From the IMG/VR virus record IMGVR_UViG_3300032224_001411, positions 1 to 64,000 of that record: DNA of 64,000 nucleotides; one strand, given 5' to 3'. The translations under genes were made by a program, and so were the position numbers. Below, one piece after another: positions 21,945 to 28,725 of this stretch. Positions within the stretch are counted from its first letter, which is position 1; each line of letters begins with the position of its first letter. The notes under the pieces are model-generated. The model worked only from the letters and a program-made list of their open reading frames with translations. It searched no databases and had not been told where the DNA came from. The DNA is from a virus.

Positions 21945-22517
21945 TTAGTAGTGGAAATCAACTGGAACGAGATACTGCTTCTGGGGTTCTTTTTCACAAC
22001 GCTCGGAGAAGTGGGCAAGAGTTGGATAGCCAGTTTCCAAATCAAAGAACCTGCTGTCTGCTGTCCATTCTCCGCTCAACATATCAATAACTCTTTTGAG
22101 TTGCCAGAACTCCATAGACGAGGGGACTTTGATTGCTGAATAAGAACTGTATTCGGAAACAAGAGTGTTGAGGTCAATACCAACAGGCATACATTCCCTC
22201 ATCTCTTGCTTCACATCAGAAGCGAACCGAGCCAGCGTGTATTCCGCGAGTTCGGGGTTATCTGCGTAGCAGAGGATATCGGGAACGCTCGTGAAAGAGG
22301 CTTCATCATCAGTCATTTCTTTCTCAGAGAGTTCTTTTATCTGCGCCTCTGTGAGGAACACCCCACCAGTCCAGCGACCAGCAAAGGGTGGCATACTGCC
22401 AGCGTTGTGCCAGTCAGACCACTCGGGGTTGATGTGTTCCGTAATTTGGAACTGAACTCTGTCGTATGCTTCCTGCTCGCTGTCTGCTGTGATAAGCATA
22501 ATTTGTATCGTGTGCAT
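21945..22517 (-). CDS. Hypothetical protein
   Basis: 190 residues, start after AGAAAGGGCGCGAG. MHTIQIMLITADSEQEAYDRV has the strand plus xADSEQEAY helix layout of the 17035 and 17268 proteins, so it may contain the same small fold. Unknown function. Confidence 0.6.
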   Translation of the reverse strand: MHTIQIMLITADSEQEAYDRVQFQITEHINPEWSDWHNAGSMPPFAGRWTGGVFLTEAQIKELSEKEMTDDEASFTSVPDILCYADNPELAEYTLARFASDVKQEMRECMPVGIDLNTLVSEYSSYSAIKVPSSMEFWQLKRVIDMLSGEWTADSRFFDLETGYPTLAHFSERCEKEPQKQYLVPVDFHY

Positions 22518-22634
22518 CTCGCGCCCTTTCTGACGGTTAGGTCAAATCTAGCGCACACGCCGATACTTCGCAAGTCGCAATGCTCACGGTTGAGGTTTTT
22601 TGAGGTCTACCTCGCCTGCACTTTTTTTTCAGCG

Positions 22635-22859
22635 CTAGGGGTAGATAACAGGTGTATAGCACGCCTCGCAGGCTAGCCACATATCGCGATCGCTCTTGTC
22701 GACTACGATCACAAATGAATAAAGCTCTCCGTCTACATATCCAACGTCTTCTCGGCACGCCTCGCAATGGGGGATGTCGTACTCGTCTAAGTAGCCCGCG
22801 GCTTCCGCCTTCATAAGGTCGGATGAAGATGAGACAAGAAAGATATCGAATTGCTCCAT
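22635..22859 (-). CDS. Small zinc-ribbon protein, probable leaderless mRNA
   Basis: 74 residues. CEACREDVGY and CEACYTPV make a C4 zinc site. TACTAT lies six bases before the ATG and no ribosome-binding site is present. Unknown function. Confidence 0.65.
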   Translation of the reverse strand: MEQFDIFLVSSSSDLMKAEAAGYLDEYDIPHCEACREDVGYVDGELYSFVIVVDKSDRDMWLACEACYTPVIYP

Positions 22860-22899
22860 ACGTATATAGTACCCGATTTGCCGTCGGTCTAGATTTGTG

Positions 22900-23163
22900 C
22901 TATGGAGTCATGCCTCGGTTAGAGGCACGCCAGACACTGGCCGAGTGATTCTCTTCGATGCTTGCCTTGTGGTCTGCGTCGTCATATAAACGAAGGATGT
23001 GAATGCAGGGGTCCCCTCCGTCGGAGAATTCTGCATCTTCGCTCTCGCTGAGGGGCACACCGTCATGAGTCTCGCATACCGGAACGCCGGCCCATCCGTT
23101 GGCATATCCAATCTGTAACCAGGCCTCAAAGTCCATCGGTTCATTGTCTACAGGTTCTAGCAT
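22900..23163 (-). CDS. Conserved actinophage-type small protein
   Basis: 87 residues from the ATG after GAAAGGCAAGGC. The order VCETHDGVPLSESE, GDPCIHILRLYDDADHKASIEENHSASVWRASNRG follows a small protein I recall from many actinobacteriophages. Cys and His pairs suggest a metal site. Function unknown. Confidence 0.7.
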   Translation of the reverse strand: MLEPVDNEPMDFEAWLQIGYANGWAGVPVCETHDGVPLSESEDAEFSDGGDPCIHILRLYDDADHKASIEENHSASVWRASNRGMTP

Positions 23164-23236
23164 GCCTTGCCTTTCAAAATTGTTATCGGTTAAGTACTTC
23201 ACACTATACCAGGCCGGAAGCTCAAATAAAAAGAAA

Positions 23237-23260
23237 CGCTCTCTACTTTTGTAGAGAGCG
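23237..23260 (-). terminator. Intrinsic terminator
   Basis: CGCTCTCTAC pairs with GTAGAGAGCG and is followed by GTTTCTTTTT on the minus strand. Confidence 0.85.
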
Positions 23261-23277
23261 CTCTTGAAGAGAGTTAC

Positions 23278-23415
23278 TTAAGCGGTTGCTTCTTCTTCTT
23301 CGTCGCCTTCAACGTCGTCAGCGTCATCTTCGATAACGGCTGCTTCTGCTTCTTCGATTTCTTCAGCTTCTACTGCTTCAACTTCAACTTCGTGGTCGAT
23401 GTTCTCTTCGGTCAT
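23278..23415 (-). CDS. 45-residue highly acidic protein
   Basis: MTEENIDHEVEVEAVEAEE... nearly half Glu/Asp, no Cys or aromatic residues. Start after AAAGGAAATAA; terminator directly downstream. It could be a DNA-mimic or scaffold-like protein, but composition alone does not show this. Confidence 0.55.
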   Translation of the reverse strand: MTEENIDHEVEVEAVEAEEIEEAEAAVIEDDADDVEGDEEEEATA

Positions 23416-23528
23416 GATTTATTTCCTTTTGCTAGGTGTGCGGGATTTGAAATGCCAAAAAAGATCATTTCACTAAATGATATCACATCTTCTTCTCGTG
23501 GCTCTCCAGGTAGATCTAAGCTGCGGTT

Positions 23529-23614
23529 AACTTTGAATGAACGTTCGTTGTAAGTTTTGCCGGATGCGGGATGGCGCTGCCGGTAAAACTTTTAATCAAC
23601 GCTCGTAAAAAGTT
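23529..23614. promoter_or_regulatory. Two 28-bp palindromes built of a 14-bp motif
   Basis: Half-sites AACTTTGAATGAAC (23529-23542) and its inverted variant (23543-23556) abut head to head, as do AACTTTTAATCAAC (23587-23600) and its inverted variant (23601-23614). The two palindromes are 58 bp apart. The second overlaps the end of the 23592 gene. Probable binding sites for a dimeric regulator. Confidence 0.65.
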
Positions 23615-24377
23615 TTGATGTCTCGGCCAGCTTCCTGAGCGTCCCTGGATTTGGGATGCCCGCAGCGCGCTCTCCCTGGAAACCAAGGCTTCGTTCAAAG
23701 TTAGCGAAGGCGGACCTGGTCTTGTGATCAAACTCGCCACGGGGTGCACCTCGAAGACCAACCACTGCAGAAAGGGCCAGTTGTATAATAACAACACTAG
23801 GGTGCTTTAGACCTGGTCGGATGATGGAGCTGTGGACAACGGGTAGCTTTTGTTCTTTCGTTGAAAGTTCCGGACTTGAGCCGGCCGCGCTCAACTTTGG
23901 ACGAGCGAATGCTAGTACTTCGTATACGTAACGGGTCCGTCGGTAAACCCCGTTCTTCGATGAGTTACCTTTTGGCAAGCCTGAGTCGGTTTGGCCTTCG
24001 ATGCATTGGAACATGCCGTGTTTCGTGAAATGTTCGACGTCCGTTACCAGGCCAACGTGTGGCTGGCCAAATGGGATTGTGCTCGAATCTGATGACGGTT
24101 CAAAGAATACGATATCACCAGGCCGTGGATTTTTGTAGATGCGATTCTCAGACATGTAACGAGCAAGAATGCTAGCGGTTAAAACATGTGATGCGCATAC
24201 CAGGCCGGCACGTTTGATGACGACGTCCAGAAAAGCTCCTGCCCAAGGGATGCCTGGTTGGCCGACGGTTTGTGAAAACATGTCTGCTTGTTGAAACGGT
24301 GCCGTATATCCGATGTACTTTTCAGCCTCGGTTATTAAAAGCGCTGCCTGCTTACTGGCCCTACTGATCTTTATCAT
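23592..24377 (-). CDS. CHAP-like protein with peptidoglycan-binding domain
   Basis: 261 residues, start after GAGGAGCAGTTGT. The N-terminal half is laid out like a CHAP amidase (AEKYIGYTAPF, GIPWAGAFLDVVIKRAGL, RPGDIVFFEP, QPHVGLVTDVE), followed near residue 190 by a PG_binding_1-like repeat (VIIQLALSAVVGLRGAPRGEFDHKTRSAFANFERSLGF). The Cys expected in PWCGAF is an Ala here, so it may be a non-catalytic wall-binding protein. Confidence 0.7.
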   Translation of the reverse strand: MIKISRASKQAALLITEAEKYIGYTAPFQQADMFSQTVGQPGIPWAGAFLDVVIKRAGLVCASHVLTASILARYMSENRIYKNPRPGDIVFFEPSSDSSTIPFGQPHVGLVTDVEHFTKHGMFQCIEGQTDSGLPKGNSSKNGVYRRTRYVYEVLAFARPKLSAAGSSPELSTKEQKLPVVHSSIIRPGLKHPSVVIIQLALSAVVGLRGAPRGEFDHKTRSAFANFERSLGFQGERAAGIPNPGTLRKLAETSKLFTSVD

Positions 24378-24531
24378 ACAACTGCTCCTCAAGCATGTTG
24401 ACTAGCTGGGCCGCTTCGTTGGCCCTTGCTGTCAATCTTACATGCTCGATGCGGGTTGTGGCAAGTTTTACGTCGTCAAGCATGTGGCGTGCTAAAACTT
24501 TTGCGTATTCAAGTAAGGCTGGATTTGTCAT
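24361..24531 (-). CDS. Small helical protein
   Basis: 56 residues, one amphipathic helix (VLARHMLDDVKLATTRIEHVRLTARANEAAQLVNML). It overlaps the upstream gene by four bases (ATGA) and the downstream CHAP-like gene by 17. Probably coupled; unknown function. Confidence 0.65.
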   Translation of the reverse strand: MTNPALLEYAKVLARHMLDDVKLATTRIEHVRLTARANEAAQLVNMLEEQLYDKDQ

Positions 24532-25529
24532 TCGTTCGTTGTTTCTTTCTCTTCGGTGCTGTTTGGTTTTTCCTGGATGACCTCGACGTCGATGATCTTT
24601 GAATCATCTTCGTTCGAAGTTTTACCGGCTGCGGCCGTCGGATCTCCGGGAACTTCGATTCCTGCGTCGTGCAATCTTGCCGCTGCACTAGATGCATTCA
24701 CCGCAAGTCTTGATAGACGTTCGGCAATGACGGACGCTGCGGGACGTGCGTCGATGTTGATGTTTGCATCAAGCTCGACCCCGCCGCGGACGCCCGCGCG
24801 ATCGAGGATCTCCGTCGCAGCTTTGAGCTTTACAGGTTCGGACTCTGCTGTTTCCATCATTTGTTCAAGGACATCGACGGCGTAAGGAGCTGCCTGGGTT
24901 AACTTTGCACGAGCTCGTTCGATGTCATCTCCGGGACGGTGCTTGAGTGATCTCAAGTGCACGCGGCACAAGCCGTCGTCTGTTAGACGTCCGGAAGACC
25001 ACAACATGCAACGAAGTCCATCATCCTTGACAGCTGTGCATCTTGTTGGAAAAGCCAGCGGTTGACGTTTTTTAGATGGGGACGGGCCGCTTTCTTGTTC
25101 TTTGATCCATGCGCGCGTTGCACCAATTACCCAAGGGGGAACAAGGTAATCGGTTGCCTCTTCTGCGATTAAGTCCAGGCCGGTGAGGTAGTCGGAGTTT
25201 TTATTATCAGGATTAGTAAGGATGGGCTTTTTCTCATTGAGAGAAATGACGCGCTTCTGCGTGGCCATCTCTTCTGAGACTGCCTGGATGAGACCGGTTG
25301 GGATTCCGTTCGTTGCATATACGGGTAACCAGTTTAAGTGGGCGCGCCTGAGAATGGCACGGTTCTCATATGTATCTTCACACACGCCGCGGTCGGTTTC
25401 TTCAATACCGATTGCGGATAAGTCAGGCCGGATGTTCGGCATTGTGTTGATTTCAACGATTGGCTTTTCCGGTTCGGGTGTATTGAACGGGTCTAGATCA
25501 AGGGCGGTTGATGGCGTGTCTTTTATCAT
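24528..25529 (-). CDS. Possible small-terminase-like protein
   Basis: 333 residues. A Cys/His cluster near residue 165 (RCTAVKDDGLRC...GLCRVHL) could bind zinc. After it comes AAPYAVDVLEQMMETAESEPVKLKAATEILDRAGVRGG, a helical pattern common in phage terminase small subunits and related packaging proteins. The acidic tail is disordered. terL is 23 kb away, so this role is tentative. Start codon has no clear ribosome site. Confidence 0.5.
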   Translation of the reverse strand: MIKDTPSTALDLDPFNTPEPEKPIVEINTMPNIRPDLSAIGIEETDRGVCEDTYENRAILRRAHLNWLPVYATNGIPTGLIQAVSEEMATQKRVISLNEKKPILTNPDNKNSDYLTGLDLIAEEATDYLVPPWVIGATRAWIKEQESGPSPSKKRQPLAFPTRCTAVKDDGLRCMLWSSGRLTDDGLCRVHLRSLKHRPGDDIERARAKLTQAAPYAVDVLEQMMETAESEPVKLKAATEILDRAGVRGGVELDANINIDARPAASVIAERLSRLAVNASSAAARLHDAGIEVPGDPTAAAGKTSNEDDSKIIDVEVIQEKPNSTEEKETTNE

Positions 25530-25823
25530 ATGAGTTTTACGTACTGTTCGTTAGAAGTTAGGCCGACGGGATGAAACTTGGGGAGAGGCTGTTCATCCCG
25601 TCGGGGTTCGTTGCATCTTGCGTACGTGCATTGCAGCGAAGGGCCTCTTCCCACGAACTTCGTTAAAAGTTCGATGAGAACATCTTCTCATGGTTTCAAA
25701 AAGTTTTTTTCGCGTGAGGAGAGAGATAGCAGGTCCCCTGGTTTAGAAACAAAAACAAAAACCCCGTAAAATCAAGGTTTTTGATTTTACGAGGTCTTGT
25801 TTAGGAAGTGCTTTGGATTTTAC
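25530..25823. other. Spacer of 294 bases
   Basis: It carries two AACTTT-type sites (25546-25559 just upstream of the 24528 gene, and 25658-25671 within the palindrome GAACTT-6-AAGTTC at 25655-25672) and a two-way terminator. I see no gene. Confidence 0.6.
25766..25790. terminator. Bidirectional-looking terminator
   Basis: GTAAAATCAA pairs with TTGATTTTAC with A-rich and T-rich flanks on both sides. Confidence 0.7.
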
Positions 25824-26012
25824 CTATTTACAATCGCAGTGACCACACTCGCAACTGTTTGCCATTGGCAAAATAGCGCGAACGCTTGGGTGGTCTACAC
25901 CAGCAAATTGTCCATTGTCTAGACGTATCATTCTTTCAGCTCTTGTACGAGGATTTTTAGACGCTTTTCCTACGAGTAGGTTTTTTAGCCACAGTTTCAG
26001 TCTTAGGAACAT
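25824..26012 (-). CDS. Small protein with Cys-rich end
   Basis: Up to 62 residues; the start is uncertain because the frame overlaps the previous gene by 56 bases, and an ATG at 25931 is an alternative. RMIRLDNGQFAGVDHPSVRAIL is followed by CECGHCDCK, a likely metal site. Confidence 0.5.
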   Translation of the reverse strand: MFLRLKLWLKNLLVGKASKNPRTRAERMIRLDNGQFAGVDHPSVRAILPMANSCECGHCDCK

Positions 26013-26151
26013 TTATATTTTCACCTGCTTCCTGCTTCTCGTATCCAACATTACACTCACACTCACAGATAAACTTGTCAAACTCTCCGACACAGCCTAA
26101 GCAGTGGTCGCAACCTTTGTGATGTGAGGTACTGCACCACCCACATATCAT
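25957..26151 (-). CDS. Cys-rich zinc-finger-like protein
   Basis: 64 residues. MICGWCSTSHHKGCDHCLGCVG and CECEC make at least two metal sites; the tail is basic. The start overlaps the upstream stop by four bases (ATGA). Unknown function. Confidence 0.6.
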   Translation of the reverse strand: MICGWCSTSHHKGCDHCLGCVGEFDKFICECECNVGYEKQEAGENINVPKTETVAKKPTRRKSV

Positions 26152-26828
26152 CGGATTGCGTATCGAGTTTCTTTGTGGTGGTAAATCTTGATTGTAGGGT
26201 CAAGCATAATTTTGTATCCTTTCTCTCGGGCATTCATACACCAAGAGTAATCTTCTCCTACATTGCACTCAAAGTCAAGTCCGTCCCACTTCACGCCTCG
26301 AATCCTGAACCACGGTCTATCGCAATTCTCAAATACGCCTTGCTTCATAGCGACAAATCCAAACCCTACTCCAAAGACTTCTTGGACTTCTTCATTCATA
26401 AAGAAGTCAATTTCATTCACCATCTTAGGTTTTCCACTCTCGTCAAAGAACGAAACTGCGACGGTTCCATCTGGGGAGGTTTGATACAAGCCACTAATCA
26501 CATCTTCATCGGATTGATAGAGCCTGACAAAATCTTCGACGTCCCACTCAATATCGGAATCAATCCAAATGATTTTGTCGTAGGTAAACTTACCAGCACC
26601 AATCTCTCTGGTCTCCCAGTTATTTTTGTATTCATCAATGGCGGTCAGTTCTCGTGCGCTTGGTACAAAGGAAGATTGCTTTGATAAGAACTTGTAGTCA
26701 AGCCCTTCCGAGTTTAGCCATTTAGTTGTCTCAACGAGGCTGTTCACATACTCGGAGTGCATCACCTTTCCTGGTGTTGCAATAACTACGTGATAGTGAG
26801 GCTTTGGTTCACTCGATAAATTCGTCAT
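26148..26828 (-). CDS. GT-A glycosyltransferase
   Basis: 226 residues. HYHVVIATPGKV start, SARELTAIDEY, a DxD-type WIDSDIEW near residue 90, and a later FGVGFGFVAMKQGVFE and GEDYSWCMNAREKGYKI pattern fit a glycan-modifying GT2-like enzyme. It overlaps the upstream zinc protein by 20 bases and its exact start is not fixed. A second enzyme of the same type is at 56352. Target could be virion or host surface. Confidence 0.75.
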   Translation of the reverse strand: MTNLSSEPKPHYHVVIATPGKVMHSEYVNSLVETTKWLNSEGLDYKFLSKQSSFVPSARELTAIDEYKNNWETREIGAGKFTYDKIIWIDSDIEWDVEDFVRLYQSDEDVISGLYQTSPDGTVAVSFFDESGKPKMVNEIDFFMNEEVQEVFGVGFGFVAMKQGVFENCDRPWFRIRGVKWDGLDFECNVGEDYSWCMNAREKGYKIMLDPTIKIYHHKETRYAIR

Positions 26829-27033
26829 TTGTTGTAGTGCACTGTCCATATGATTTACATCTTTCTTCATTTAGGTCGCATGAACTACACACCTTGCCAT
26901 CTCCATCGCAATAGCGGCAGTTAGTCCATTCGTCATTGATTGCTTCGCCATCTTCTTCAGACAGCCAGCCATACTTAGGCAACTCGCCAGTACCGTCACA
27001 ATACTCGCAGTCATATAAGTCTGACCTACTCAT
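26809..27033 (-). CDS. DnaJ-type CxxCxGxG zinc protein
   Basis: 74 residues. CEYCDGTGELPKYG, CRYCDGDGKVCSSC follow the CxxCxGxG motif of DnaJ zinc fingers. Start after GAGGATGATAACG, overlapping the upstream stop. Similar to 27375-27599. Confidence 0.7.
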   Translation of the reverse strand: MSRSDLYDCEYCDGTGELPKYGWLSEEDGEAINDEWTNCRYCDGDGKVCSSCDLNEERCKSYGQCTTTNDEFIE

Positions 27034-27373
27034 CGTTATCATCCTCATCTTCTTCTTCAAAGATAGAGTTTTTTCCGTCGCTCATCTCCATCCATGCTTT
27101 AATCAGGCGGTTTACTTCCTTGATAGGCATAACAGAGATTTTGTCCCAGTCCTCGTTATTTATGAGGCACAGTTGGAGAATATCCATAAGCACCACCATC
27201 TTTTTATCACCAGGAGTAAGCATGAATTGGCGCATCTGCATCATCGGCATCTCTTGTAGTGATATAAGTCTTACGACACCAATGCTGGTCTCAATCGCAA
27301 CTTGATCGATCTCGTTGTAACTATCAGCGATCATCTTCTCTTGTCGCTTAGTTAGAGTTTTTCTTATTGCCAC
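27026..27373 (-). CDS. Helical protein, possible tail-assembly chaperone
   Basis: 115 residues from a GTG after GAGGATTAAA; the longer open frame overlaps another gene. IETSIGVVRLISLQEMPMMQMRQFML...KISVMPIKEVNRLIKAWMEMS and a very acidic end resemble short phage proteins near tail genes. The role is only suggested. Confidence 0.5.
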   Translation of the reverse strand: MAIRKTLTKRQEKMIADSYNEIDQVAIETSIGVVRLISLQEMPMMQMRQFMLTPGDKKMVVLMDILQLCLINNEDWDKISVMPIKEVNRLIKAWMEMSDGKNSIFEEEDEDDNDE

Positions 27374-27374
27374 T

Positions 27375-27599
27375 TTAATCCTCTTCTGGGTCGAAGTAGT
27401 CGTCAAGGTCTCTTTCCCAGCAGACCCCTTCGCCATCGCACGTAAACACGTCGTTAAGGCATTCCCCACATATTGTACCTTCTCCTGCACAATTAGGACA
27501 GTCAATAGTGAAGTCACGCAAATGAACATCCCAACTTGCCCCGTTGCCTTCGCAAACGGAGCAGGTGATGAGTCGTTCATATTTACCCTTGCTTGTCAT
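27375..27599 (-). CDS. DnaJ-type CxxCxGxG zinc protein
   Basis: 74 residues. CSVCEGNGASWD, CPNCAGEGTICGEC and CDGEGVC repeat the DnaJ zinc motif. Overlaps or abuts neighbours on both sides, so it is part of one operon (28072 to 26148). Paralogue of 26809. Confidence 0.7.
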   Translation of the reverse strand: MTSKGKYERLITCSVCEGNGASWDVHLRDFTIDCPNCAGEGTICGECLNDVFTCDGEGVCWERDLDDYFDPEED

Positions 27600-27601
27600 T
27601 G

Positions 27602-28072
27602 TCAAATCTCTGTTCGACACTCTTGACACAATAGCGCATTGAGCCCTGTGTCTTGGTCATAAACCACAATACCAGATTGTGTAACTCCTGTTGGGCTAAC
27701 TGGGCCTTCTGTTCCACATCTGTCGCACTTGAGTTCGACAATCCATTCTACAGAATTTCCTCGCTCAATCGAAGCAAGCATTCCTCGTGACAAAGCATGT
27801 TCGGGTCCAGGTCCTAATGTTTTTCGAATAAACAATCGAACATCACTGACCTTGATCACTGGGCGTACTTCTTTACATCGGCAATCAATGCGAGAGGGGG
27901 TACATAAGACTAGCCCACCATCAAACTTTTGGTGAGAGCTTATTGAGTGTCCACAGATACAAACTCTCTTGTCTCTATCGGTTCGTCCTGCTTTACGAAT
28001 TTTTTCGTCAGCAGCTTTCAATTCCTCAATCGTAAAATCAAGAAATTCCATAGGGTTATTTTTTTGTTCCAT
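27602..28072 (-). CDS. Zinc-binding protein, leaderless
   Basis: 156 residues. CICGHSISSHQ...CTPSRIDCRC resembles a small zinc fold seen in actinobacterial mobile elements, and CDRCGTEG...CQEC forms a C-terminal ribbon. TGATACACT ends six bases before the ATG and there is no ribosome site, so the mRNA is probably leaderless. It heads the operon ending at 26148 or beyond. Confidence 0.7.
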   Translation of the reverse strand: MEQKNNPMEFLDFTIEELKAADEKIRKAGRTDRDKRVCICGHSISSHQKFDGGLVLCTPSRIDCRCKEVRPVIKVSDVRLFIRKTLGPGPEHALSRGMLASIERGNSVEWIVELKCDRCGTEGPVSPTGVTQSGIVVYDQDTGLNALLCQECRTEI

Positions 28073-28351
28073 ACCCAAAGTGTATCATAAACTTTCATAA
28101 AAATCCTAATTTTATAATTGTCAATCGGTTTTTCGGTACCCTATACGCACACGCATACGCGTATAGTAAATTCAGTTGACATTTATAATATTAGGATTTA
28201 TTATTGCCCTACTATCCACTTTGACCAAAAGTTTTTTCCAAAAATGGATAGTATTATTTACACCCCTCTATTTTTTACTATTCACTTCTGGTTTTACTTT
28301 TTCTCCAAACGTGATAGTATTATTTTATCATCAAATCTGAACAGGAGTAAA
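28073..28351. promoter_or_regulatory. Divergent control region
   Basis: Minus-strand TGATACACT serves the 28072 gene. Plus-strand TTGACA-17-TATTAT lies near 28173-28201. CTATACGC and GCGTATAG form an inverted repeat at about 28132-28157; ACTATCCA and TGGATAGT form another at about 28211-28251. GATAGTATTATTT occurs twice (about 28246 and 28311), each after a TTTTCTCCAAA-like stretch. Two transcription arms separate here. Confidence 0.65.
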
Positions 28352-28591
28352 ATGTCATACCTTGTACTGACAATCGTCTACTTTTTCACTTCTTTATTAT
28401 ACATTTTTTGGCCCATTGCAGTCCTTGTAATGCTCACAAAAGTGTTTAATTTTAAGATTGCACTCCCCTCTACAATCGTCATCACCATACTAATTGCTTC
28501 CCTCGGACACCCAGCATTCCTTTTTGCAGGAGCCATAGTCTTGCTCATCAGCATTCTTTTCTACCTGATTGGAGACTACTTAATCTGGTAA
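28352..28591 (+). CDS. Small membrane protein, holin-like
   Basis: 79 residues, start after AGGAGTAAA. Three apolar stretches (LTIVYFFTSLLYIFWPIAVLVML, IVITILIASL, FAGAIVLLISILFYLIG). It opens the rightward arm that contains an M23 hydrolase, so a lysis role is plausible. Family not recognised. Confidence 0.7.
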   Translation: MSYLVLTIVYFFTSLLYIFWPIAVLVMLTKVFNFKIALPSTIVITILIASLGHPAFLFAGAIVLLISILFYLIGDYLIW

Positions 28592-28594
28592 AAT

Positions 28595-28725
28595 AGAAGT
28601 ACACCACCTCAAAACCCCAGAAAGTTATGATGCTACGTCCCATTAGGGGCGAGGGAGAGCGTCCACAACATCTACTTACAAAGACAAAAAGACCACTGAT
28701 TTTTACGTCAGTGGTCTTTCTTTTT
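28595..28725 (+). ncRNA. Candidate short RNA
   Basis: TGGTAAAAT at 28586-28594 looks like an extended -10 element, and a strong terminator ends at about 28725. A transcript between them would be about 120 bases. It contains GATG/CATC and CGTCC/GGGAG pairings. It might also be the leader of the 28627 gene. Low certainty. Confidence 0.3.
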
